DNA of 8,355 nucleotides, from assembly GCA_012522285.1 (NCBI GenBank), contig JAAYKS010000485.1:1-8355 (forward strand). Reading direction: 5' to 3'. This stretch comes from Clostridiaceae bacterium (GTDB taxonomy: Bacteria > Bacillota > Clostridia > Saccharofermentanales > UBA5734). The position numbers and the translations under genes were made by a program. Below are positions 1-5,923 of the stretch, in pieces. The notes below the pieces were generated by a model. It did no database searches and was not told where the DNA came from. It was given only the letters and a program-made list of their open reading frames with translations. Position 1 is the first letter of the stretch. Every line of letters begins with the position of its first letter.

Positions 1-564
1 ATATATCCGGACGTCATCGAAAGCGGCGGGGGCAAAGCGGCGACCATCAAAAGCCACCACAACGTGGGCGGCCTGCCGGCGGATATTCTCTTCTCGGGCG
101 TGATCGAGCCGCTCCGGGATTTGTTCAAAGACGAAGTACGCCAGGCCGGTCTGGAACTCGGGATCCCGCGCCCCCTGGTGATGCGCCAGCCCTTCCCGGG
201 GCCCGGGCTCGCGGTGCGCATCCTGGGCGACATCACGGAAGAAAAACTCGAGATCCTGCGCGAGGCCGTCGCGGTCTCCACAGGCGAGCTGGAATCCTCG
301 GGGCTTTAGGACTCGATCACCCAGTACTTTGCGGTGTTAACCCGTCTGCAGAGTGTCGGCGTCATGGGGGACGCGCGCACCTACGACTACACGATCGCAC
401 TCCGCGCGGTGACGACCAACGACTTTATGACCGCGGAATGGGCGGACATCCCCCACGACGTGCTCGCCCGTGTCTCCAACCGCATCGTCAACGAAACCCC
501 CCGGGTCAACCGGGTGGTGTACGACATCACGACCAAACCGCCCGCCACGATCGAGTGGGAATAG
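1..564 (+). pseudogene. guaA: GMP synthase C-terminal part, interrupted by an in-frame TAG
   Basis: GMP synthase (glutamine-hydrolysing) converts XMP to GMP in purine synthesis. The gene enters from the left edge, so only the end of the ATP-pyrophosphatase domain and the C-terminal dimerisation domain are present. Frame 1 opens with IYPDVIES and continues through KSHHNVGGLP, RQPFPGPGLAVRILG, SVGVMGDARTYDYTIALRAV and the near-universal ending KPPATIEWE, followed by TAG at 562-564. A TAG also sits in frame at 307-309, between ELESSGL and DSITQYFAVL, where homologues carry an ordinary residue (often acidic or basic). A single change such as GAG to TAG would explain it. Sequence on both sides is fully conserved in the same frame, so this is a point nonsense change, not a frameshift. 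It may be a real recent mutation, a sequencing or assembly error, or a readthrough codon. Other genes here (ending at 3907 and 7102) use TAG as a true stop, which argues against wholesale recoding. Identity is near certain; the broken status is less so. Confidence 0.9.
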
Positions 565-571
565 CAGTTAA

Positions 572-610
572 AAACCCTGAGACCATTGATATAACGTGGT
601 TTCAGGGCTT
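572..610 (-). terminator. Hairpin after guaA with its T-tract on the minus strand
   Basis: An 11-bp stem pairs 575-585 with 597-607 (one G-T wobble), and the flanking A's and T's can add two more pairs beyond an A-C mismatch. The loop is 11 nt. Read on the minus strand, the CAGGG arm is followed directly by TTTTT, the form of an intrinsic terminator for leftward transcription. Read on the plus strand after guaA (stop at 564), it is followed by a mixed AT stretch without a T-run, so it would be a weaker guaA terminator. The long loop lowers confidence. Confidence 0.45.
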
Positions 611-799
611 ATTATACTTATCGTAGAATAATGCACTACTGGTGCTTCTGTATTTGCTTGTTCTTGGGGAGATGCCAGCATAGAAACCCTTCCGGTTGCA
701 TTTGGCTGCGATTTTTTCATTTAGCCAGATCAGCGCCTCAGGAATAAGTAATATCGGCACGAAGTCTTTCCATTTTTGTGGGATTCCTTTCACGTTCAT
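602..799 (-). CDS. Doubtful 65-codon ORF, possibly a gene remnant
   Basis: This is the only minus-strand ORF in the window that does not lie opposite a convincing gene. The product begins MNVKGIPQKWKDFVPILL and contains IPEALIWLNEKIAAKCNRK. I recognise no family. It is basic with one hydrophobic patch around residues 13-25. For: its stop falls inside a hairpin whose T-tract faces the same direction. Against: there is no Shine-Dalgarno site upstream of the ATG at 799, an in-frame stop lies just upstream, and the length is within chance. It may be the degraded tail of a gene lost when the neighbouring AbiE module arrived, or simply noise. Confidence 0.2.
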   Translation of the reverse strand: MNVKGIPQKWKDFVPILLIPEALIWLNEKIAAKCNRKGFYAGISPRTSKYRSTSSALFYDKYNKP

Positions 800-803
800 G
801 AAT

Positions 804-823
804 TGATGATTATCTGATCATCA
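804..823. promoter_or_regulatory. Short inverted repeat upstream of the AbiE pair
   Basis: TGATGAT (804-810) and ATCATCA (817-823) form a perfect 7-bp inverted repeat around 6 bases. It lies about 100 bp upstream of the antitoxin start and just before the longer repeat at 845-879. AbiEi antitoxins are known to repress their own operon by binding inverted repeats upstream, so this could be an auxiliary operator. Its short length means chance cannot be excluded. Confidence 0.3.
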
Positions 824-844
824 TGCTTGTTGCGGTGATGATAT

Positions 845-879
845 GTGCATGGAAATCAAGAAAATTGATTTTCATGCAC
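845..879. promoter_or_regulatory. 15-bp inverted repeat, likely AbiEi operator
   Basis: GTGCATGGAAATCAA (845-859) and TTGATTTTCATGCAC (865-879) are inverted copies across a 5-base spacer (GAAAA), differing at one position that can still pair as G-T. This is far longer than expected by chance in an intergenic stretch. It lies 46 bp upstream of the antitoxin ATG, and its right arm overlaps the best -35 candidate. Together with known autoregulation by AbiEi-type antitoxins through inverted repeats, the natural reading is the repressor site for the operon. A hairpin in a longer upstream transcript is an alternative; there is no T-run after it on the plus strand, so it is not a terminator for rightward transcription. 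Confidence 0.6.
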
Positions 880-893
880 GTTTGGCGTACGAT
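865..893 (+). promoter_or_regulatory. Candidate promoter of the AbiE operon
   Basis: TTGATT (865-870) and TACGAT (888-893) are separated by exactly 17 bp, each matching four of six positions of the sigma-A -35 and -10 boxes. Transcription would begin near 900, leaving a leader of roughly 25 nt. The -35 box lies inside the right arm of the long inverted repeat, so a protein bound there would block RNA polymerase. Confidence 0.4.
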
Positions 894-914
894 ATTAGCA
901 CAGAAATCAAATGC

Positions 915-921
915 GAGGTGG
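915..921 (+). promoter_or_regulatory. Shine-Dalgarno site that fixes the AbiEi start
   Basis: GAGGTGG lies 4 bases before the ATG at 926. The earlier in-frame ATG at 911 has no Shine-Dalgarno-like sequence ahead of it and would place this motif inside the coding region. The start at 926 is therefore preferred, five codons shorter than the longest ORF. Confidence 0.65.
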
Positions 922-925
922 CAGC

Positions 926-1519
926 ATGACCGTGCCGATTGGACTGCAATCAGTTCTAAAGAGAAATGTTGGTATCGTTACAGCCGCCCAAGCAAATGAA
1001 GTTGGAGTCTCTAACGAAAGGTTACGCTTGCTCATTCGTTCGGGTGATTTGGAACGAGTTACTACCGGAGTATATGTTTTGCCTGATGAATTTGCTGACA
1101 AAATGTATATCACCCAACTTCGGCGTCCCAAAATCATCTATTCTCATGAAACGGCACTGTTTCTGCACGAACTGACAGACCGTGATCCGATCAGCTATAT
1201 GGTTACAGTTCCAACAGGCTACAATCCAACACGCCTTCGAGAAGATGGCCTCACAGTGTTCACAATCAAGCGAGAACTACACAAACTCGGAATTGCAAAG
1301 CGTACTACGATGTTTGGAAACACGGTCACGGCTTATGATCTTGAACGTACAATTTGTGACTGCCTGAGAAGTCGGAACTCATTAGACATCGCTGTTGTGA
1401 CCGATGCAATCAAGCGATATTCCAGGCGCAGGGATAAAAATCTGAATACACTCATGCAGATGGCAGAAATCTTCCAAGTCACGAAGCAGCTCAGAAGCTA
1501 CATGGAGGTATTGTTATGA
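926..1519 (+). CDS. abiEi: AbiEi-family type IV antitoxin / transcriptional repressor
   Basis: This 197-residue protein is the likely antitoxin and autorepressor of a type IV toxin-antitoxin (abortive infection) pair. Residues of about 1-55 match the winged-helix N-terminus of the family: GIVTAAQANEVGVSNERLRLLI, then a basic stretch leading into TTGVYVLPD, where AbiEi-like proteins typically have a G-x-Y-x-x-P turn. The middle (YSHETALFLHELTDRDP, then VTVPTGY) and the later TAYDLERTICDCL segment are typical of the AbiEi C-terminal domain. The protein is rich in Arg and Lys and has no membrane segment or signal peptide, so it should be cytosolic. Its stop TGA at 1517-1519 overlaps the ATG of the toxin gene, giving translational coupling and a defined antitoxin-to-toxin order. 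An inverted repeat and promoter candidate lie immediately upstream. Codon use is more AT-rich than guaA or the glycosidases, pointing to horizontal transfer. Family assignment is from recognised motifs, not a search. Confidence 0.85.
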   Translation: MTVPIGLQSVLKRNVGIVTAAQANEVGVSNERLRLLIRSGDLERVTTGVYVLPDEFADKMYITQLRRPKIIYSHETALFLHELTDRDPISYMVTVPTGYNPTRLREDGLTVFTIKRELHKLGIAKRTTMFGNTVTAYDLERTICDCLRSRNSLDIAVVTDAIKRYSRRRDKNLNTLMQMAEIFQVTKQLRSYMEVLL

Positions 1520-2355
1520 GAACATCCACACAGTTAAAAGCTCTTATCCGAAATTTCTCGAAAGAAACGAATGTGGAGGCTGAAATACTGCTTCGTAATT
1601 TTATGATGGAGCGATTCTTGGAGCGTATATCCGTTTCAAAATACAAACATCACTTCATTCTCAAAGGAGGCATGCTCATTGCCTCAATGGTTGGTATTGA
1701 TACGCGCACCACGATGGATATGGATGCAACAATCAAAGGAAAGACTGTATCAAAGACTGAGATCACTTCAATCATGGAGGACATACTGAAAGTTCAGATG
1801 GACGATGGGGCTGCATTTTCATTTCAGGGGATTGAGGAGATACGAGAGGAAGCAGACTATCCAGGGTATCGCGTATCTATCGGGGCAAACTTTGATAAGT
1901 CTCGCCAAATGCTAAAGATTGACATCACAACTGGGGACTCCGTTACACCCAGGGAAATGGAGTATGCCTACAAACTGATGTTTGAGGATAGAGCAATCAG
2001 CATTATGGCATACAACCTGGAAACGGTTCTGGCAGAAAAGTTAGAAGCGATCATTACTCGAGGCGTGACAAATACCCGCATGAGGGATTACTACGATGTA
2101 TATATTCTAACGAATACATACACCTTTGACACAAACACATTCAAGTCAACTTTATCCAAGACAGCTGAAAAGCGCCACACTACTCTTCAGATGTCGGTTG
2201 CAAATGAAGATACGATCGCTATCATCATGGAGAACGCAAAATTGGTAGATCTCTGGGAAAAATATCAAAAAAAATACTTCTATGCTGCAGACATATCATG
2301 GCCCATGGTCATCAATGCAGTGAAGTCACTGGTTGAGAATGCCTTGATCATATAA
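1516..2355 (+). CDS. abiEii: AbiEii/AbiGii-family nucleotidyltransferase toxin
   Basis: This 279-residue protein is the toxin partner. Members of this family (formerly DUF1814) are nucleotidyltransferase-fold enzymes that use NTPs and cause reversible growth arrest; studied members modify tRNA acceptor ends. Visible motifs: ILKGGMLI (residues 48-55) followed by TTMDMD with D68 and D70, the G-G...D-x-D nucleotide and metal site; LKIDIT with D136, the likely third acidic residue; and ETVLAEKLEAIITRG (169-183) with RDYYDVY (190-196), the conserved helical segment of the AbiEii core. The S/T that often follows GG is a Met here, a variant I believe occurs in related clostridial proteins. All expected acidic residues are present, so the enzyme looks intact. 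The ATG overlaps the antitoxin stop, with GGAGG at 1504-1508 seven bases upstream. GC is low (23 of 60 bases in 1561-1620). The substrate of this protein is unknown. Confidence 0.85.
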   Translation: MRTSTQLKALIRNFSKETNVEAEILLRNFMMERFLERISVSKYKHHFILKGGMLIASMVGIDTRTTMDMDATIKGKTVSKTEITSIMEDILKVQMDDGAAFSFQGIEEIREEADYPGYRVSIGANFDKSRQMLKIDITTGDSVTPREMEYAYKLMFEDRAISIMAYNLETVLAEKLEAIITRGVTNTRMRDYYDVYILTNTYTFDTNTFKSTLSKTAEKRHTTLQMSVANEDTIAIIMENAKLVDLWEKYQKKYFYAADISWPMVINAVKSLVENALII

Positions 2356-2368
2356 CCACATCCGATCC

Positions 2369-2383
2369 AGGACATAATGTCCT
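2369..2383. repeat. Perfect 7-bp palindrome just after the AbiE operon
   Basis: AGGACAT and ATGTCCT flank a single A, 14 bases after the toxin stop. As RNA it folds to a 6-bp stem with a 3-nt loop followed by TTCTTTG, a poor T-tract. It could be a weak terminator of the AbiE transcript or a dyad protein-binding site. The gap 2356-2569 otherwise holds only weak promoter-like matches (for example TCTAAT at 2453-2458) that I do not call. Confidence 0.3.
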
Positions 2384-2555
2384 TTCTTTGTCATTTCTAG
2401 CCGATCCAATGAAAGATCTGTGGATGCTTGTCGAGATAGCGATCCGATTTTGTCTAATGTGGCTCAGGCTTGACGAATCGCATCGATAAGGTCAAAGTCG
2501 AACGTAAGGTTTCGTCTCTTGTGTTAACCACAGTCTGTTCGTTGGGCTTCAGTGC

Positions 2556-2562
2556 GAGGAGG
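2556..2562 (+). promoter_or_regulatory. Shine-Dalgarno site of the GH4 gene
   Basis: GAGGAGG, a near-perfect anti-16S match, lies 7 bases before the ATG at 2570. It settles the start against the in-frame GTG at 2552, which would put the site within the coding region. Confidence 0.75.
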
Positions 2563-2569
2563 AAACGGT

Positions 2570-3907
2570 ATGCCAAAGAAGTTTGTCTTTATCGGGGCTG
2601 GCAGTTTGCAGTTTACGAGGGAACTGGTACGGGACATTTTGACGTTTCCGGCTTTTCAGGACGCCACCATCGCATTGGTGGATATCAATGAAGACAACCT
2701 GGCCCTGGTCAAAAAGGCGATCGATCACATCGTAACCGCAGGCAAGTATCCTGCCAAAGTCATCGCAACGACCGACCGCAAAACCGTGCTGGAAGGAGCG
2801 GACGGCGTTCTGACCACCATACGAATGGCCGATGATGACAGACCTCTGAAAGCGGAGATTCTGATTCCTGCCAAATATGGAGTACACACCTGCGTGGGAG
2901 ATACCCGCGGTCCCTATGCGGTCATGCGTTATCTGCGCACCATCCCTGCCATCATGGACATTGTTCGGGATATCGAAAAATACTGTCCAAAAGCAATCTA
3001 TCTCAACTACACGAATCCGATGGCAATGCTTTGCCGCACCGTACAGGGCTTGAGTTCGATCACAGCTTCAGGATTGTGCCACAGCGTACAAAAAACGGTC
3101 ACGCAGCTGGCCGGATGGATCGGTGCCCCCGAAGAAGAAATCACATATCTTTGTGCAGGAATCAACCACCAGGCGCATTACTTGAAATTTGACTGGAACG
3201 GGGAAGACGCAAATCCACTGATTCGTCAGGCGATTCTCACCAGACCCGAGATCTACAATGAGGAAATCGTGCGCAATGAAATGTTTCTGGCGCTCGGTTA
3301 CTACGTCACCGAATCCTCGGGACACAACAGCGAGTACAACTGGTGGTTCCGAAAACGTCCCGAACTGATCGAGCAGTACTGCCATCCCGGCACCGGTTGG
3401 AACCCCGGCTTTTCTCAAACCGAAGAAAATATCAATAACAGGACATCTCGATATACACCTGAAGGTCGCAAGCGGGAGTTTGACAAATGGATGGCAGAGC
3501 CGCTTGATCTGGATCGCGGGTTGGAGTATGCGGCCTATATCTTTAACGCGTGTTTCGGAGACGGCACCCTCTTTGAATTCAATGGAAACGTCCGCAATTT
3601 TAACCTGATCGACAATCTCCCCTATGGCTGCTGTGTTGAGATTCCCGTGGAAGCCTCCAGAGCAGGGCTGCGGTCCATCCGGGTCGGCGCGTTGCCGCCA
3701 CAGCTTTCCGCACTGAATACCATCAACGCACAGTGTGAAGAGATGGCGGTCGAGGCCTATCTGACCGGTGATCCTGAGAAAATATATTTTGCCAATTGTT
3801 TTGATCCGTTGACGGCATCCGTTCTTTCTCTCCAGGAGATACGGTCCATGACCCGCGAAATGATCGCGGCGATGATGGATTGGCTGCCGATAAAGCACAA
3901 TATATAG
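2570..3907 (+). CDS. GH4 family glycosidase, MelA-like alpha-galactosidase
   Basis: This 445-residue cytosolic enzyme belongs to glycoside hydrolase family 4, whose members cleave glycosides by an unusual oxidation-elimination-reduction route using NAD+ and Mn2+. The N-terminus holds the dinucleotide-binding loop FIGAGSLQFTREL (residues 7-19) and the acidic end of strand two (VDIN, 37-40). NYTNPMAM (146-153) is the conserved Asn-Pro segment. GLCHSVQ (168-174) and CAGINHQAHYL (195-205) supply the family's metal ligands, here Cys170 and His200. NVRN...LIDNLPYGCCVE (340-357) matches MelA closely, as does VGALPPQLSALN (372-383). Length is close to E. coli MelA (about 450). GLCHS with no sign of a phospho-sugar pocket favours alpha-galactosidase over 6-phospho-glycosidases, but GH4 specificity varies and alpha-glucosidase or glucuronidase activity is possible. 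An oddity is GDTRGPYAVMR (110-120), where MelA has DTLGPGGIMR. It is the first gene of an operon with the GH127-like gene 22 bases downstream. Confidence 0.88.
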   Translation: MPKKFVFIGAGSLQFTRELVRDILTFPAFQDATIALVDINEDNLALVKKAIDHIVTAGKYPAKVIATTDRKTVLEGADGVLTTIRMADDDRPLKAEILIPAKYGVHTCVGDTRGPYAVMRYLRTIPAIMDIVRDIEKYCPKAIYLNYTNPMAMLCRTVQGLSSITASGLCHSVQKTVTQLAGWIGAPEEEITYLCAGINHQAHYLKFDWNGEDANPLIRQAILTRPEIYNEEIVRNEMFLALGYYVTESSGHNSEYNWWFRKRPELIEQYCHPGTGWNPGFSQTEENINNRTSRYTPEGRKREFDKWMAEPLDLDRGLEYAAYIFNACFGDGTLFEFNGNVRNFNLIDNLPYGCCVEIPVEASRAGLRSIRVGALPPQLSALNTINAQCEEMAVEAYLTGDPEKIYFANCFDPLTASVLSLQEIRSMTREMIAAMMDWLPIKHNI

Positions 3908-3929
3908 ACAAAAAAGGAGAGCCGTCGAT

Positions 3930-5780
3930 ATGAAGGACAACGGGATTCGAGTGCAGCCGTTCCACTATAAAAATGTCGAGCTCGCCGAAGGTTTCTGGAA
4001 GGCGCAGGTGGACGAGGCCATCCGGTTTTATCTGTCCATATCAAACGATTCGCTTCTCTACCGTTTCCGCGAGATCGCGGGATTCGATGCGCCGGGCGTT
4101 CCCTTGCAAGGGTGGTACGGCAGCGGACCGTCCGCAAATCTGGGGCAGTTTATAACGGCCTTTGTGAAACTTTATACGGCCACCGGCGACGAAAGGCTCA
4201 AAGAAAAAGCCCTGTACCTAAGCGAGGAGTTGTTGCGGTGCTGGGATACTTCCGACAGGCTGCTGGAGAACTCCCCGTATTCCTTTGAAAAATGGCTTGC
4301 AATGCTGATGGATTTGCACGAGTACGCAGGATTTTCCAAGGATCGGATCGCCAGCTATATGGATCAGCTCCTTGCGCAAGCTGAAAAGAAGATGAACAGG
4401 AATATACTGCGCGACGGCATTCAGAATGAGAACCTGACAGACAACAGAATGGGCGAATGGTACACGATGAGCGAGCAGCTCTATCGTGCTTATCAACTCA
4501 CGGGCAATGAGCGCTACAAGCGCTTTGCTGAAGAATGGGAATATCCGTTTTACTGGGATAAATTCTTGACCGGGGAGCCGCAGTATTTCGGTGGCAGACA
4601 TGCGTACAGCCACGTCAACACCTTCAGCAGCGCCGCCCGCGCCTACCTTGTCAAGCGTGACAATCGTTACCTCGATATCATGAAAGGCGCGTACGACGAG
4701 CTGATGGCCCATCATACCTATGCGACCGGGGGTTACGGGCCTTCCGAGACGCTCTTTGTCGACAATCCGGGTTATCTGGGCAATTCGCTGGAGTCGCTGT
4801 TTGTGTCGGAACACGAGAAGAACATCGAAGAGTTGATGTTTCATGCGTTTGACGGCACGAAAAAAATCAGGGACGATGCGATGGCGCAGTGCGAAGTTTC
4901 CTGCTGTACATGGGCTGTGTTCAAAATGTGCAGCTATCTGCTCCAGTTCACCGGGGAAGCCCGCTTTGCAGACTGGGCTGAAAGGATGCTGATCAATTCA
5001 GTCGGTGCGTTGCCACCCGTCAAGCCCGGTGGGCATATCCTCTATTATGAAAGCTATTACCAGAATGGCGGGTACAAGAGCGTCTATGATCGGCGCATCT
5101 GGCCTCATTCAGGCGTAACCTTTGCCTGGGTTTGCTGTACGGGGACTTTTCCGCAGGATCTGGCCGAGTACTACAACATGCTCTATTACCATGACGCCGA
5201 AAGCCTGATGGTGACCCAATATCTGCCAAGCAAGGTCGAATGGCAGAAGGAGGGTGCAAAGATCACGGTCACGAATTTCTCGGAATATCCGTTTGAGGAA
5301 CGGGTCAAATTCTCGGTGCATACGGATAATCCCGTGAGGTTTTCACTCAAACTGCGTGTGCCTTCATGGCTGAAGCGCCCGGCTTCGATCCTGATCAATG
5401 GGGCCCATACGGACATACAAGCGAAACCGAATGAATGGGCTGTCATCGAAAGGGACTGGGCGGACGGCGATATCGTTACCATGGAGTTGCCGTTTGACTT
5501 GTATTTCAGACCGGTCGATGCCGAGCACCCGCATCTGATGGCGCTGCTGTGCGGCCCCATCGTGCTTGTTACCGATGAAATCGTGCGCTTAACAGGCGAC
5601 TGGCTGCATCCGGAAGAGTGGATCAAACCAGTCGAGGGCAAATGGATGACTTTCATTACTGATAAGGGACATGTGGATCCGTATCAACACCTGACGCGCA
5701 CCTTCTATCCCTACTTTACCGTTGGTGAGATGGAGTGGTACTTTATGTACAATTTGGTTATACCCAAAGGCCAGGGATAA
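3930..5780 (+). CDS. GH127-like (DUF1680) putative beta-L-arabinofuranosidase
   Basis: This 616-residue protein resembles the DUF1680/GH127 group, whose characterised members remove beta-L-arabinofuranosyl residues with a zinc-bound cysteine nucleophile. The first 400 residues follow the (alpha/alpha)6 barrel pattern: NVELAEGFWKAQVD (15-28), the YTATGDERLKEKA helix (82-94), NRMGEWYTMSEQLYRAY (172-188), and HHTYATGGYGPSE (261-273). The active-site candidates are CEVSCCTW (321-328) with E322, C325 and C326, and the Cys pair in WVCCTGTFPQ (400-409) with C402 and C403, corresponding to the Glu/Cys zinc ligands and Cys-Cys motif of GH127. The glutamate-to-cysteine spacing differs from the E-x-C of the best-known enzyme, so this may be a divergent subfamily with another substrate. 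The remainder (about 430-616) is beta-rich with KLRVPSWL and FDLYFRPV, typical of the C-terminal jelly-roll. There is no signal peptide, so it is probably cytosolic. AAGGAGA at 3914-3920 is the Shine-Dalgarno site, and the gap to the GH4 stop is 22 bases, so the two are co-transcribed. Confidence 0.85.
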   Translation: MKDNGIRVQPFHYKNVELAEGFWKAQVDEAIRFYLSISNDSLLYRFREIAGFDAPGVPLQGWYGSGPSANLGQFITAFVKLYTATGDERLKEKALYLSEELLRCWDTSDRLLENSPYSFEKWLAMLMDLHEYAGFSKDRIASYMDQLLAQAEKKMNRNILRDGIQNENLTDNRMGEWYTMSEQLYRAYQLTGNERYKRFAEEWEYPFYWDKFLTGEPQYFGGRHAYSHVNTFSSAARAYLVKRDNRYLDIMKGAYDELMAHHTYATGGYGPSETLFVDNPGYLGNSLESLFVSEHEKNIEELMFHAFDGTKKIRDDAMAQCEVSCCTWAVFKMCSYLLQFTGEARFADWAERMLINSVGALPPVKPGGHILYYESYYQNGGYKSVYDRRIWPHSGVTFAWVCCTGTFPQDLAEYYNMLYYHDAESLMVTQYLPSKVEWQKEGAKITVTNFSEYPFEERVKFSVHTDNPVRFSLKLRVPSWLKRPASILINGAHTDIQAKPNEWAVIERDWADGDIVTMELPFDLYFRPVDAEHPHLMALLCGPIVLVTDEIVRLTGDWLHPEEWIKPVEGKWMTFITDKGHVDPYQHLTRTFYPYFTVGEMEWYFMYNLVIPKGQG

Positions 5781-5802
5781 ACAGCGACGGAATAGTACCG
5801 AC

Positions 5803-5839
5803 CTGCTTATATTGCAGAAAAATCAAGGAGCAGTTTTTT
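5803..5839 (+). terminator. Weak terminator candidate after the glycosidase operon
   Basis: CTGCT (5803-5807) can pair with AGCAG (5829-5833), which is followed by six T's (5834-5839). The stem is only 5 bp with a 21-nt loop. A competing 4-bp hairpin (CTGC with GCAG at 5814-5817) uses the same left arm. The position, 22 bases past the stop, and the T-run fit an intrinsic terminator, but the stem is poor. Confidence 0.3.
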
Positions 5840-5883
5840 AGTCAACATCTCCATTTCATGCTACAACACGTCGCATAAACGAC

Positions 5884-5902
5884 TACAATAGAGTTGTCAA
5901 CT
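5884..5902 (+). promoter_or_regulatory. Possible -10 box and dyad before the regulator gene
   Basis: TACAAT (5884-5889) matches five of six bases of a sigma-A -10 box, but 17 bp upstream is only CTACAA, a poor -35. Immediately downstream AGTTG-T-CAACT (5892-5902) is a perfect dyad located where transcription would start. A repressor or activator site is plausible, perhaps for the regulator itself. No clear Shine-Dalgarno site is seen apart from a purine stretch (AAGAGTGGGA) near 5905-5914. Confidence 0.3.
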
Positions 5903-5923
5903 TAAGAGTGGGACGGCTCTGTT

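Larger units (their letters stand above)
565..925. other. 361-bp gap between guaA and the AbiE pair
   Basis: This gap contains the hairpin at 572-610, the doubtful minus-strand ORF at 602-799, and then about 120 bp of clearly regulatory character (inverted repeats at 804-823 and 845-879, and a promoter candidate at 865-893). I see no tRNA, integrase, transposase or CRISPR-like repeats. Base composition drops from the GC-rich guaA to AT-richer sequence immediately after the guaA stop, consistent with a junction between core and acquired DNA near 565-570. Confidence 0.6.

Noticed and set aside
911..925. Upstream ATG as the AbiEi start
   Set aside because: It has no Shine-Dalgarno site, while GAGGTGG sits correctly before the ATG at 926.
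2470..2495. TTGAC...GTCAA inverted repeat and promoter-like hexamers upstream of GH4
   Set aside because: Arms are only 5 bp, and no -10 box at the right spacing follows TTGACG; too weak to call as an operator or promoter.
3068..3940. 290-codon minus-strand ORF
   Set aside because: It lies entirely opposite the GH4 gene, whose protein matches a known family throughout. The antisense product has no recognisable domain and reflects codon bias.
5186..5656. 156-codon minus-strand ORF, with a similar one at 4218-4844
   Set aside because: Both are antisense shadows of the GH127-like gene, without ribosome sites or recognisable protein features.
5905..5914. GAGTGGGA shared with the last bases of guaA (552-559) as a possible att repeat
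   Set aside because: Only 8 bases match, and the copy lies in the regulator's leader with no integrase nearby; chance is the better explanation.
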